Assembly: GCF_034119865.1 (NCBI RefSeq)
Contig: NZ_CP139421.1
Location: 3,472,001-3,536,000 of the forward strand
Source of the DNA: Algoriphagus sp. NG3
GTDB lineage: Bacteria; Bacteroidota; Bacteroidia; Cytophagales; Cyclobacteriaceae
Reading direction: 5' to 3'
DNA length: 64,000 nucleotides
In this document: positions 18,449-26,631 of the stretch, in pieces
How positions within the stretch are numbered: position 1 is the stretch's first letter
Layout: each line of letters opens with the position of its first letter
The notes under the pieces: model-generated
Told to the model about the DNA's origin: nothing
Databases searched by the model: none
What the model saw: the letters and a program-made list of their open reading frames with translations, nothing else
Program-made: the position numbers and the translations under genes

Positions 18449-19333
18449 ATGAAATTTGGCAGCACAGATCATCCTGAGAATATTGACTTCACTCTACCGC
18501 CTGATCACCCTGACACGGCTGAGACACTCAAGAAACATAAAAGTGACGCCCCTTTTGAAGTGTATGTGGGCTGCGCCAAATGGAACAAAGCAGATCTCAA
18601 AGGCTTCTATCCCCGGGGCACCAAAGATGAACTGACTTATTACTCAAGGCAGTTTAATTCCATTGAGCTCAATGCGACTTTTTACAACTCACCCGACAAA
18701 AATCAGGTTGTGCAATGGAAAGAGAAAACCCCGGAAGACTTTAAGTTTTTCCCTAAAATCCCCCAGTCGGTCAGCCACTACCGCAGGCTTAATGATGTCA
18801 AGAATCTGACTGATGAATTTGCTGATGCTGTAAGCATGTTTGAAGAAAAACTGGGAATGGTATTTCTACAAATGATTGACAATTTCAACCCGAAGTTTAT
18901 AGACCGGGTAGAAGGCTTTGCCCAAGACTTCCCCAAAGGAGTTCCACTGGCAATCGAGGTTCGCAATGAAGACTGGTTTAAAGGCGAAGTCTTTGATGCA
19001 TATTATGAAATCTTAAAGAAAAACAATATCACAAATATTATCGTGGATGCGGCCGCTCGCAGAGACATGCTGCATATGCGGCTTTCCAATGGTGCTGCTT
19101 TCGTCCGATATGTAGGTGCCAATCATACGAGCGATTATACGCGACTTGAAGACTGGGTGGAGAGAATCAAGTTGTGGAGATCCCAAGGCCTGCAAAAGCT
19201 CTATTTCTTTATCCATCAGAATGTGGAAAAGGAATCGCCTTTACTTGCAGAGCATTTCATCAAAATGCTAAACAAGGAGCTTAACCTTTCTCTAAAAATC
19301 CCCAATTCCCCCGACAATCCCCTTGGATCTTAA
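18449..19333 (+). CDS. DUF72 domain protein (YecE-like)
   Basis: A 294-residue TIM-barrel-like DUF72 protein. The usual elements are present: VYVGCAKWNKADLKGFYPRG near the N-terminus, YYSRQFNSIELNATFYN, FPKIPQSVSHYRRL, LAIEVRNEDWF, VRYVGANHTSDYTRLEDW and LYFFIHQN towards the end. The family is widespread and of unknown enzymatic function. The gene stands alone between two repeat-like spacers. Confidence 0.88.
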   Translation: MKFGSTDHPENIDFTLPPDHPDTAETLKKHKSDAPFEVYVGCAKWNKADLKGFYPRGTKDELTYYSRQFNSIELNATFYNSPDKNQVVQWKEKTPEDFKFFPKIPQSVSHYRRLNDVKNLTDEFADAVSMFEEKLGMVFLQMIDNFNPKFIDRVEGFAQDFPKGVPLAIEVRNEDWFKGEVFDAYYEILKKNNITNIIVDAAARRDMLHMRLSNGAAFVRYVGANHTSDYTRLEDWVERIKLWRSQGLQKLYFFIHQNVEKESPLLAEHFIKMLNKELNLSLKIPNSPDNPLGS

Positions 19334-19377
19334 AAGGCGATTTTAATTAAGGCTCATTTGATGACCTGAATATTTAT

Positions 19378-19420
19378 GACGCACTTTACGTGACGTAGTT
19401 TACGTAACGTAAAGTACGTC
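19378..19420. repeat. ACGT-rich near-perfect palindrome
   Basis: Arms GACGCACTTTACGT (19378-19391) and ACGTAAAGTACGTC (19407-19420) pair at 13 of 14 positions around a 15-base centre that itself contains TACGTA. The element holds five ACGT steps and sits 18 bases before the remnant ATPase gene. It has no T-run, so it looks more like a protein-binding site or an element end than a terminator. Confidence 0.6.
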
Positions 19421-19438
19421 ATTTCAGCACAGGAAATC

Positions 19439-19681
19439 ATGAAGCCCCCTTTTAATCCATTCGTAATCAATATCTATCAAGGAAAAGACTATTTCTATGA
19501 TCGGGAAAATGACTTAAAAACACTTGTTTCACATATTAAAAATGAAAGAAATGTAGTGCTTTATGCAAGCACAGTCAGCACCGCACTGAAAGCATTGGAA
19601 AAACTAGAATTAGTCATCAAAGACGAAGAATACTATCTAGTCCACGAAGTCCAGCTAACCCGGTGGATGGCCAGACTGTAA
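19439..19681 (+). pseudogene. AAA-type ATPase gene with a large internal deletion
   Basis: The 80-codon frame joins two parts of one known protein type. Residues 1-41 (NPFVINIYQGKDYFYDRE, NERNVVLYA) match the extreme N-terminus of the Bacteroidota/archaeal-type ATPase family, which normally continues into the Walker A loop (RRxGKT). From residue 42 on (STVSTALKALEKLELV then YYLVHEVQLTRWMARL) the sequence matches the C-terminal winged-helix end of the same family. The roughly 300 residues between, including Walker A and B, are gone, and the reading frame is kept across the junction near 19562. No ATPase activity is possible. It lies tail-to-tail with hipA, 8 bases apart. Confidence 0.7.
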
Positions 19682-19689
19682 GTTTCATA

Positions 19690-20991
19690 TCACACCAAAA
19701 GCGTAGTTGCAATTCCATCCCGCAAAACCGGATCGACTTTGACTTCTTCTGCAAATTCCTTCCAACGAGCAACTACAGACCTCACCTGCCCTATTTTTTC
19801 TTCAGGCTTCCTAATATTCATTTTATGGGCCACTTCCAAAAAATCAGAATCCTGAATCCCCTCTCTTTTACCATTGACCATTAAGGATTGGGAGCTCACC
19901 CACATACTTCCGGGTCTATAAGCATAGCAAATATCATAAGCCGGCGAAAGCTTCCATTTGCCATCTTTATCCATCAAAAAAGCGAAGTTCTTCGTGTGAT
20001 CGTCGCAGTTTCTTGCCAGCACATTAAACACCATACGAACAAACATCTGCTCCGCCTCAGGATAGGAAAGCCTCAACATCCGCATGGTCTCAAAAACCTG
20101 CTCGTAACTATAATAACCCACCTGATTGAAATCAAAATGCCGCAAACCACAAAGGCTTTGCATGTGGATTTTCTGACCATTATCAGTTCGGTCAAACCGT
20201 CTGGTCATAAAATGAGCTCTTCCATTTTCCTCCAGAAGCCTACATTCATTCATCTCTATTCCCGCCTCCACAGCCATCAGGTAATAGGCCATTTCTACTC
20301 TCCCATACCCCACAGTAACTCCAAACTGGGAATCATGAACACCGTCAAATTTGATAATCCAATACGAAAATCCCTTTGGAGCTTTCACCTGGCCACTTTT
20401 TACTTTGCCGGTTTTGGGATTAAAGGCGATCACCGCTTTGGCGCGGGCCCCACCCGCCGAGGTGCCGATCTTGAGAATATCCGATAAGGCAGATTGCTCA
20501 TCCACACTCAGATCGGATTGGAAACCCTCACGTGAATTGAGAATTTTCCCTGCAATATTCACTAAGCTGTCAATTTCCAATGAACGCGAAGTGATCGCTT
20601 CCTCACGAAACGAAGGCCTGATCTCTAAAGCGCCCACTCCTCTCTTGCCGATAAAACAAAGTTGCTCTACAGGGTTCAGACTATCTGTTGCTCTACCATT
20701 TTGGGTGAGCCAGGTATTGATGAGTTGATTCCCGTATTTATCAGGAAGCATATCTGCCAGCAAACCGGGAAGCCCTTTGAATGTATCAAAAACGTCACCC
20801 CGAGATTTCCGCAACTCAGGAAATCTGTAAATTCTCCCCCCTTGACTCAAAGGCATTTTTGCAGGAGAAATATCCAACTCTGAACCAAGAAAATCCTGAT
20901 TGAACTCGAAGCTTCCCAGCTGCTCCGTCTCATCCCAAAGCACCGCTCCTGCCAGCTTTTCCCAAATCCAGATTTCAGCCGAGACTACCAT
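19690..20991 (-). CDS. hipA: HipA-family toxin kinase
   Basis: A 433-residue protein, full length for HipA. Visible are the N-terminal HipA subdomain (LPGLLADMLPDKYGNQL), a Gly-rich loop GTSAGGARAKA near residue 178, HFMTRRFDR near 258, the catalytic loop DDHTKNFAFL near 333 and the metal-binding LSPAYDICYA. The family phosphorylates translation factors such as glutamyl-tRNA synthetase and is silenced by its HipB partner. The gene overlaps the end of the preceding hipB-like gene by 7 bases, so the two are translationally coupled. All catalytic positions appear intact. Confidence 0.92.
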   Translation of the reverse strand: MVVSAEIWIWEKLAGAVLWDETEQLGSFEFNQDFLGSELDISPAKMPLSQGGRIYRFPELRKSRGDVFDTFKGLPGLLADMLPDKYGNQLINTWLTQNGRATDSLNPVEQLCFIGKRGVGALEIRPSFREEAITSRSLEIDSLVNIAGKILNSREGFQSDLSVDEQSALSDILKIGTSAGGARAKAVIAFNPKTGKVKSGQVKAPKGFSYWIIKFDGVHDSQFGVTVGYGRVEMAYYLMAVEAGIEMNECRLLEENGRAHFMTRRFDRTDNGQKIHMQSLCGLRHFDFNQVGYYSYEQVFETMRMLRLSYPEAEQMFVRMVFNVLARNCDDHTKNFAFLMDKDGKWKLSPAYDICYAYRPGSMWVSSQSLMVNGKREGIQDSDFLEVAHKMNIRKPEEKIGQVRSVVARWKEFAEEVKVDPVLRDGIATTLLV

Positions 20992-21350
20992 TCCAAAGGA
21001 GGATTTTCCGCCGCCATGTCTGAATTACGTATCCGTTGCCTTTCATGCTTCTTTTGAAGCTTCACATAGTCCATCGGACTGATTGTCTTCTTCACCTCAA
21101 AAGCCTCAAGCCATTGTAACTTATCCAACACCCGCAGAACCTGAATTAAGGTGATCAGATTGACTTTCTCTCCCCGCTCAAGAAGGCTCAGCGTGGATCT
21201 ACTGATTCCTGCGGCTACAGACAGCTGCTCTTGGGACTTATTCTGATCTATGCGGTGATACTTCACAAAGCGCCCCAGCCTATTGAGAATCGCCATATCA
21301 CTTAATTGATTGTAGTCCATATGAAGGGGATTTAATGACTGAAATTTCAT
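20985..21350 (-). CDS. hipB: HipB-type XRE antitoxin/repressor
   Basis: A protein of 121 residues (or 111 from the second ATG at 21318-21320) with a helix-turn-helix domain: LGRFVKYHRIDQNKSQEQLS, VAAGISRSTLSLLERGEKVN, LITLIQVLRVLDKLQWLEAF. It is the antidote and autorepressor partner of HipA. The later start is attractive because the first ATG lies inside one of the TTCATTCATTAA operator-like repeats, but both are possible. The C-terminal tail is basic (KKHERQRIRNSD). Confidence 0.88.
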   Translation of the reverse strand: MKFQSLNPLHMDYNQLSDMAILNRLGRFVKYHRIDQNKSQEQLSVAAGISRSTLSLLERGEKVNLITLIQVLRVLDKLQWLEAFEVKKTISPMDYVKLQKKHERQRIRNSDMAAENPPLEW

Positions 21351-21475
21351 TCATTAATTACAAATATACTAATTTATGAATGACATTTCATACATAAATG
21401 AAATTTTTAATAAAATGAACGATAAATCATTCATTAACTATAATAAAGATATTTAATGAATGATAAACCATTCAA
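21341..21475. promoter_or_regulatory. Operator array of TTCATTCATTAA-type repeats upstream of hipBA
   Basis: At least four copies of a TCATTCAT/ATGAATGA core lie in both orientations: TTTCATTCATTAA (21345-21357), TTTATGAATGAC (21373-21384), AATCATTCATTAAC (21425-21438) and TTTAATGAATGATAAACC (21452-21469). Related half-sites occur at 21385-21403. This is a typical multi-site HipB control region. The same stretch also separates hipBA from the helicase gene upstream on that strand. Confidence 0.65.
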
Positions 21476-21503
21476 AAATTCAAAAAATCTATTTAATAAA
21501 ACT

Positions 21504-24500
21504 TTATCCTGAGTTCATTTGCTCCCTACTCCATCTCCATTCCCACTCCCATCCTTTTTGCTCAAGCAGGATAGGATGGTAAGCCATTGCGGCTTTTGCG
21601 GTAGGAGCGCTAAAAAAACGTTGGTCATCTGTCAAAATAGCTTTCTGTTCACCTGTTGAGGTTGAAAAAAGCAGATCCATTACTGTGGAAGGAATATCTT
21701 TTGAATATGAGCCATCAGATTGTTGTAATCTGGCTTTAAGATTCCAATCAATCTCATAACCTCGCATTTTCACTTCAGGTACCGAAATTGATGGGTTTTT
21801 GCTTTGTTCTTGGACAAAAACCAAAAACTCCCGCAGCAATGCCAAACCCGGATTTTTAAGTTGGCCAGGCCGGAAATCAACCGGCTCGATACTTGAAATC
21901 ACATGCATTTTCCTTCGGGCCCGTGTGATTGCCACATTCAGCCGATTTTCAGCGCCAGACTTACTCAACAGTCCAAAATTGGTGACCAATTTACCGGAGG
22001 AATTAGCTGCGTATCCCAGGGATAAAATCACCTGATCAAACTCATCTCCCTGCACATTTTCGATATTTCGGACTTTGACACTCACATCCTGAAAACCGGA
22101 TTGCCAAAGTTTCTCCCGGATCAATTCCATCTGGAAATAATTTCCGGTCACTATCCCGATACTATCTGATGGACTAGAACTCAGAATAGACTCAACTTTC
22201 AAAACGACCTCGTCAGCCTCCATTTTATTCACCTGATCTGACCATATTCCCTCCACTTTTTGCCAGGTGAAAGCAGGTCTTCCAGCCAAAGAAGTACCAT
22301 AATCAGGAAGTGTCTCAAGCTGATTATCATAAAAATGAGTATTTGAAAAATGGATCAAGCCAGGATCAGCTGAGCGGTAATGACCTTTTAGCTGATGTTT
22401 TTCAAAGAAATTTCCCGCCAACTCAAGTAAGGATTCTGCCTCGTATTCCAACCCTTCTTCGTCAGATCCCCATTTTACTTGATAGAAATCTGAAGGCTTA
22501 AGTTGTTTTGAATCTCCTGCAATGACCACTTGCTTGCCTCTCAACATAGCCGGCAAACCACGCTCCACCTGGCATTGCGAAGCCTCATCAAAGATCACCA
22601 AATCAAATAATTGATCAATCGGAAATAAAGCCGAAATCGTCTCCGGGCTCGCAAGCCAGCAAGGCAATAATCGAAAAACTTCCTCTCCCATTTCCTCAAC
22701 CAACCTTCTAATCGTCCATCTCTGTCGCTTCTTACTCACCTGATGCAGCAAATCACGATACGTCAAGCGATTGCCAAGACGATTAAAGTCCAATTCGCTC
22801 ACTACTTGCTCTCGAAGTCTAAGCAACACCATATGTCTTGAAATCTTCCGTTTTTCTAGAATTGCAGTTTTCAGATCACTTAATTCATGATGCAACTTCA
22901 AACTACCGGCCTCTGCCAAAACCGGGTTTTTAGATTCCAAATGTGCTATCCAAGCTAGATACCAAGAATTCCAAAATGCGGAAACTTGCTCATCTAAAGA
23001 CAAGGCAGAAAAATCAGTTTCCAGCTTTTTGAAAACAGAAACAGAAACCGGATCCAACCTGCTTAAAAACCGATCAAAGGCAATCAACTCGGAAAACGTC
23101 TGATTTATCTGGAAATCGAGCTTATCCACAGCAAAGCCATTTTGTAGAACTTCCAAAATCTGAGCATCGCTTAAATATGCTTTCCAATTAATCTTTTGAG
23201 ATGAAAATGATTTGGACAGCTCATTGATATCGCTGAGCTGATGCCTGAAATCAATCAAATTCCAATCCGTGAGGGCATGAATAGCTTCAAGCTTTTTCCA
23301 TCGGAAAACCCAATCCAAAACCGGATTAAGACTATCGAGTTGCCTAGTAACAGCTTCCGTCGAAAGCTCTGAAATATCCAATCTCTCTACCTGGGAAAGC
23401 CCCGCAAATCCCTCATTCAATCCTTGTAAAACCTCCACTTCAGTCTGAATACGATAAATTGAACCTGAATCAAACTTCAAATCAGATTTACTCAGGATTT
23501 CGAACGTTAACGGAAACTTACTTTTACTCAGATTTGCTTGAATTTTCCCTAACCAAGAACTAGCTTTTGATTTCAACAAATCAAGTTCTGTTTCGAGATT
23601 TGAAAGGCTTTCAGGCTTCGTATCAATTCCCAATTCCAGATGCTGAAGCTTTTCCATCGACACCAAAAGCCATTTCTGGAGTTTAGTTATGCTTGATAAA
23701 AGCTTTGAATCAAAAACCAACGAAACAGCTAATATTGACCTCTCCAGCTGATTCAGGGAACTTGTCAAATCATCCAACTCATCAGGGAAATCGCTCTTTT
23801 CTAAAATCAACTGAGCTAAAGCAGGTAAGCTATCAATTCTTGGATCAGAGCCGAAGCCTGAAATTTCCTTTAAAGTCTGGGAGATTCGCAAAAAAACAGC
23901 TGGCTCGAAATGAGCGAAGGAAATACGGCTTTCCCAAAATGTACCCTTGAACTGAGACTGGTAAGAATAATAGATTTTATAAGATTTCTCAAAATCCTGG
24001 GCGCTCTCATAATCCAGCTTTATTAAATCCGAATGCTCGAAAAACGGCCTTTTCAAATCCGCATTCAGGTACATGGCCTTAATGGGAATTCCAGCCGATT
24101 CAGCATCAAAAAGCGCAATCCGATAGCTTTCAAACTTCTCCGAAAGTCTGGAAATAGTCTTGGAATATTGCGAAATCTCACGCTCTAATTGAATGGAATC
24201 AATTCCTCTATTTTGCTCCTGATAGCTCTCTATCCCCTCGATTTGGGCTTTGATCTTACAAAAAAAACTTTTTTGATCGGCTCGAAAATCATGAACCAAT
24301 CCCAAGAAATCACCAAAACCCGCTTTACTCAATCGCTCAAAAACCACATCCAGTGCTGCTCGCTTTTGTGAGACCACCAATACTTTCTTGCCTCTAGAAC
24401 AATAATCAGAAACCAAATTCGCAATCAATTGGGATTTACCAGTACCAGGCGGACCTTCCACTACCAGACTCTTTCCTTGCCGCACTTTTACTAATACATT

Positions 24501-25376
24501 CTCTTGGGAAGCATCCAGCGGAAAAACTGGAAAAAGCTGATCTTCTCTAGGAATAGGCTGACTTTCATCGCTTGCAAAATGCTGAATAAACAACTCCTCC
24601 AGGCCCAATTCCCCAAATTCATTTTCGAGATTTTCGTAATCAGTAAACAGAGAACTTCCTTTCTGAGCAAATAAACCTATGAGTGCATAGCTCTTCAGAG
24701 CCAACTTCCCATCTTTAAACTGACTGGAATCCACACTCAATTGCGAAACAGGAAACTGCGCTAATTGATCTTCAAAAAGTGACGAGCTTAGCTGAATCGA
24801 GAAATTATCCTGGAGGATTTTTGCTAGATCCCTTCGGAATTCAGTTGGATCAGCAGTCAATTCCAGTAGAGCTTGATTCAAAAGATCCGCATCTAGCGAT
24901 TTTCCATAGCCATGATTATAGGCCAAAAGAAACGCAGGGTTCCATTGCCACTCATCTGTTTTTGATAGAATCCACTGCCCATTTTCAAGCCGAAATTTCA
25001 CTCCCAAAAGTAGTAATGGGGCCCGCAAAACCTGTCCGTTGATCAGCTTTCCCTCTACAAAAGGCCAACCGGCAAACAGTAATTGCTCACCCGTCTCTTC
25101 TTGAGTCAATTGATCACGAAATGATAGCCTGGAAAATGATTTTGAAAGGGTGTTTACGCCAGCAATTCGCGGATCTGATTCCGCTAGTAATGAAATTGGC
25201 CTCTTAGAAGAAATGGCCTTTTTAATGATCTCAAAGCTATTTTCTCCATTCAAAAAATCCAATTCTTTCAGATCGACAACCCCAAACCCCTCAGTTTTTG
25301 GCAAATAAAGTGACCTGTTTTTGGAAGACAGGTCTAACAATCTATTTCTATAAGTCTGAAAGATTGAATCAGGCAT
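21504..25376 (-). CDS. DUF4011/UPF1-like superfamily I helicase with degenerate nuclease-like C-terminus
   Basis: A 1290-residue protein. The first 250 residues resemble DUF4011 (QTYRNRLLDLSSKNRSLYLP). Walker A GPPGTGKSQLIANL lies at about 309 and the DEAD-like box FDEASQCQVERGLPA at about 930. After these come the second RecA domain with IGIVTGNYFQMELIREKLW, NVQGDEFDQVILSLGYA and LNVAITRARRKMHVISS. Long helical inserts fill the middle. Related proteins are helicases of antiviral and RNA/DNA surveillance type, often with a Vsr-like nuclease at the end. Here the tail (FFSAPTAKAAMAYHPILLEQ then GWEWEWRWS) has that shape but lacks a clear acidic catalytic set. Its ATG abuts the SDR stop codon directly. 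Confidence 0.88.
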   Translation of the reverse strand: MPDSIFQTYRNRLLDLSSKNRSLYLPKTEGFGVVDLKELDFLNGENSFEIIKKAISSKRPISLLAESDPRIAGVNTLSKSFSRLSFRDQLTQEETGEQLLFAGWPFVEGKLINGQVLRAPLLLLGVKFRLENGQWILSKTDEWQWNPAFLLAYNHGYGKSLDADLLNQALLELTADPTEFRRDLAKILQDNFSIQLSSSLFEDQLAQFPVSQLSVDSSQFKDGKLALKSYALIGLFAQKGSSLFTDYENLENEFGELGLEELFIQHFASDESQPIPREDQLFPVFPLDASQENVLVKVRQGKSLVVEGPPGTGKSQLIANLVSDYCSRGKKVLVVSQKRAALDVVFERLSKAGFGDFLGLVHDFRADQKSFFCKIKAQIEGIESYQEQNRGIDSIQLEREISQYSKTISRLSEKFESYRIALFDAESAGIPIKAMYLNADLKRPFFEHSDLIKLDYESAQDFEKSYKIYYSYQSQFKGTFWESRISFAHFEPAVFLRISQTLKEISGFGSDPRIDSLPALAQLILEKSDFPDELDDLTSSLNQLERSILAVSLVFDSKLLSSITKLQKWLLVSMEKLQHLELGIDTKPESLSNLETELDLLKSKASSWLGKIQANLSKSKFPLTFEILSKSDLKFDSGSIYRIQTEVEVLQGLNEGFAGLSQVERLDISELSTEAVTRQLDSLNPVLDWVFRWKKLEAIHALTDWNLIDFRHQLSDINELSKSFSSQKINWKAYLSDAQILEVLQNGFAVDKLDFQINQTFSELIAFDRFLSRLDPVSVSVFKKLETDFSALSLDEQVSAFWNSWYLAWIAHLESKNPVLAEAGSLKLHHELSDLKTAILEKRKISRHMVLLRLREQVVSELDFNRLGNRLTYRDLLHQVSKKRQRWTIRRLVEEMGEEVFRLLPCWLASPETISALFPIDQLFDLVIFDEASQCQVERGLPAMLRGKQVVIAGDSKQLKPSDFYQVKWGSDEEGLEYEAESLLELAGNFFEKHQLKGHYRSADPGLIHFSNTHFYDNQLETLPDYGTSLAGRPAFTWQKVEGIWSDQVNKMEADEVVLKVESILSSSPSDSIGIVTGNYFQMELIREKLWQSGFQDVSVKVRNIENVQGDEFDQVILSLGYAANSSGKLVTNFGLLSKSGAENRLNVAITRARRKMHVISSIEPVDFRPGQLKNPGLALLREFLVFVQEQSKNPSISVPEVKMRGYEIDWNLKARLQQSDGSYSKDIPSTVMDLLFSTSTGEQKAILTDDQRFFSAPTAKAAMAYHPILLEQKGWEWEWRWSREQMNSG

Positions 25377-26198
25377 TTAATGGAAAGGTGAGTCTTTTTC
25401 CTTAGCCATCTGATTATAAACAATGTGATCCAACCTGCCGGGCATCCATTTATTCAAAAATACCAGCAGTTTACCCTGGGTGGTCAGCACCAAATCACGC
25501 TTTCTTTTTAATGTGGCTCTTAGAATCTCATCGGCAACTTCATCTGAACTCATCATCTTGGACTCATCTCTAGGCGATTCACCTTGGGAAGAACCATGAG
25601 CAGTGAGCGCATTCTTACGGATATTTGATGCTGTAAATCCCGGACAGGCGACTAATACATGTACTCCTTTTTTCATCACCTCCGTTCTAAGCGATTCGAA
25701 AAACCCGTTCATTGCGTACTTGCTAGCCGTGTATGCCGTCCGGGCTGGAGTGCCACGAAATCCATTGATGGAAGAAATCCCTATCACTGTCCCCTTATTT
25801 TCTATAATAGAAGGCAGACAGAACTTAGTAGCATAGACCGTCCCCCAAAAATTAGTATCCATCACCTTGCGGAAAACCTCAAAATCGAGATGTTCAAATA
25901 ACGCCCGCATAGAAATACCTGCATTATTGATCAGGATATCAATCTTACCCAACTTTTCAAGTACTGTTTGGGCCATCCTTTGGTTGTCCGCTATGATGGT
26001 AGCATCTGCTAAAATTGCCAGTACCTGAATCCCTTCGGCTTCCAGTTTTGCTTTGGTGACATCTAGTTTTTCTTGGTTTCTACCCGTAATAACTATTCTT
26101 GCACCTGCCTCCCCAAATATCCTGGCACAAGACTCACCTATTCCAGAAGTGGCACCGGTAATAATGACTACTTTATCTTTAAGACTATCCTGTTTCAT
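25377..26198 (-). CDS. Short-chain dehydrogenase/reductase (SDR)
   Basis: A classical SDR of 273 residues: the nucleotide-binding TGATSGIGE at 14-22, NNAGISMRAL, catalytic Ser in GISSINGFRGTP and Tyr/Lys in YTASKYAMNGFF (about residue 150), then LVACPGFTASNIR. NADP or NAD specificity and the substrate are not determined. The C-terminal extension (VFLNKWMPGRLDHIVYNQM) is usual for the DHRS7/YqjQ-like subgroup. It is the first gene of a two-gene unit with the helicase: its TAA is immediately followed by the helicase ATG, with no spacer. Confidence 0.9.
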   Translation of the reverse strand: MKQDSLKDKVVIITGATSGIGESCARIFGEAGARIVITGRNQEKLDVTKAKLEAEGIQVLAILADATIIADNQRMAQTVLEKLGKIDILINNAGISMRALFEHLDFEVFRKVMDTNFWGTVYATKFCLPSIIENKGTVIGISSINGFRGTPARTAYTASKYAMNGFFESLRTEVMKKGVHVLVACPGFTASNIRKNALTAHGSSQGESPRDESKMMSSDEVADEILRATLKRKRDLVLTTQGKLLVFLNKWMPGRLDHIVYNQMAKEKDSPFH

Positions 26199-26631
26199 TG
26201 CTTGGGCAAAGATACTGATTTTGTGTTTTCCAAAATTTGAGGTTAAGACATCAAAAAGCTATCGGAACAATTGATTTCTACTTGTCTCTCGATCGAGCCA
26301 CTGCCTGCTCAACCATTTTTAAACCTAAAATTTGATTTTAAAGTTTTCTGCTTGAAGATTTTTTCAAATACAATACCAATTAACTACAGCATATGAGTCT
26401 TTATTTAAATATTCCACCTTATCCAGTCCGGGTTTTAATGAAGCTTGAAGATAGTGGATATGTGGACACATAAGACCCTTCGGACACATATACGAATAAA
26501 CTGGGGCTAGCAATTCTAATGCATTAATGTAGGGATAACTGACGAAAAATAACCCGGTCTTCTATTATACTTTTTTGCTGTAATTCTTCTTCTATTCACC
26601 CTCCTCATCTTTTTTACTTAATTTTGCGCCC
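26199..26631. promoter_or_regulatory. 433-base spacer with the rlmD promoter box
   Basis: This spacer lies between the divergently transcribed SDR and rlmD genes. I see no gene in it. TAATTTTG at 26619-26626 fits the Bacteroidota -7 consensus TAnnTTTG and is only 5 bases before the first rlmD ATG. Transcription would therefore start at or after that codon, and the ATG at 26644 may be the true start or the message may be nearly leaderless. Confidence 0.5.
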
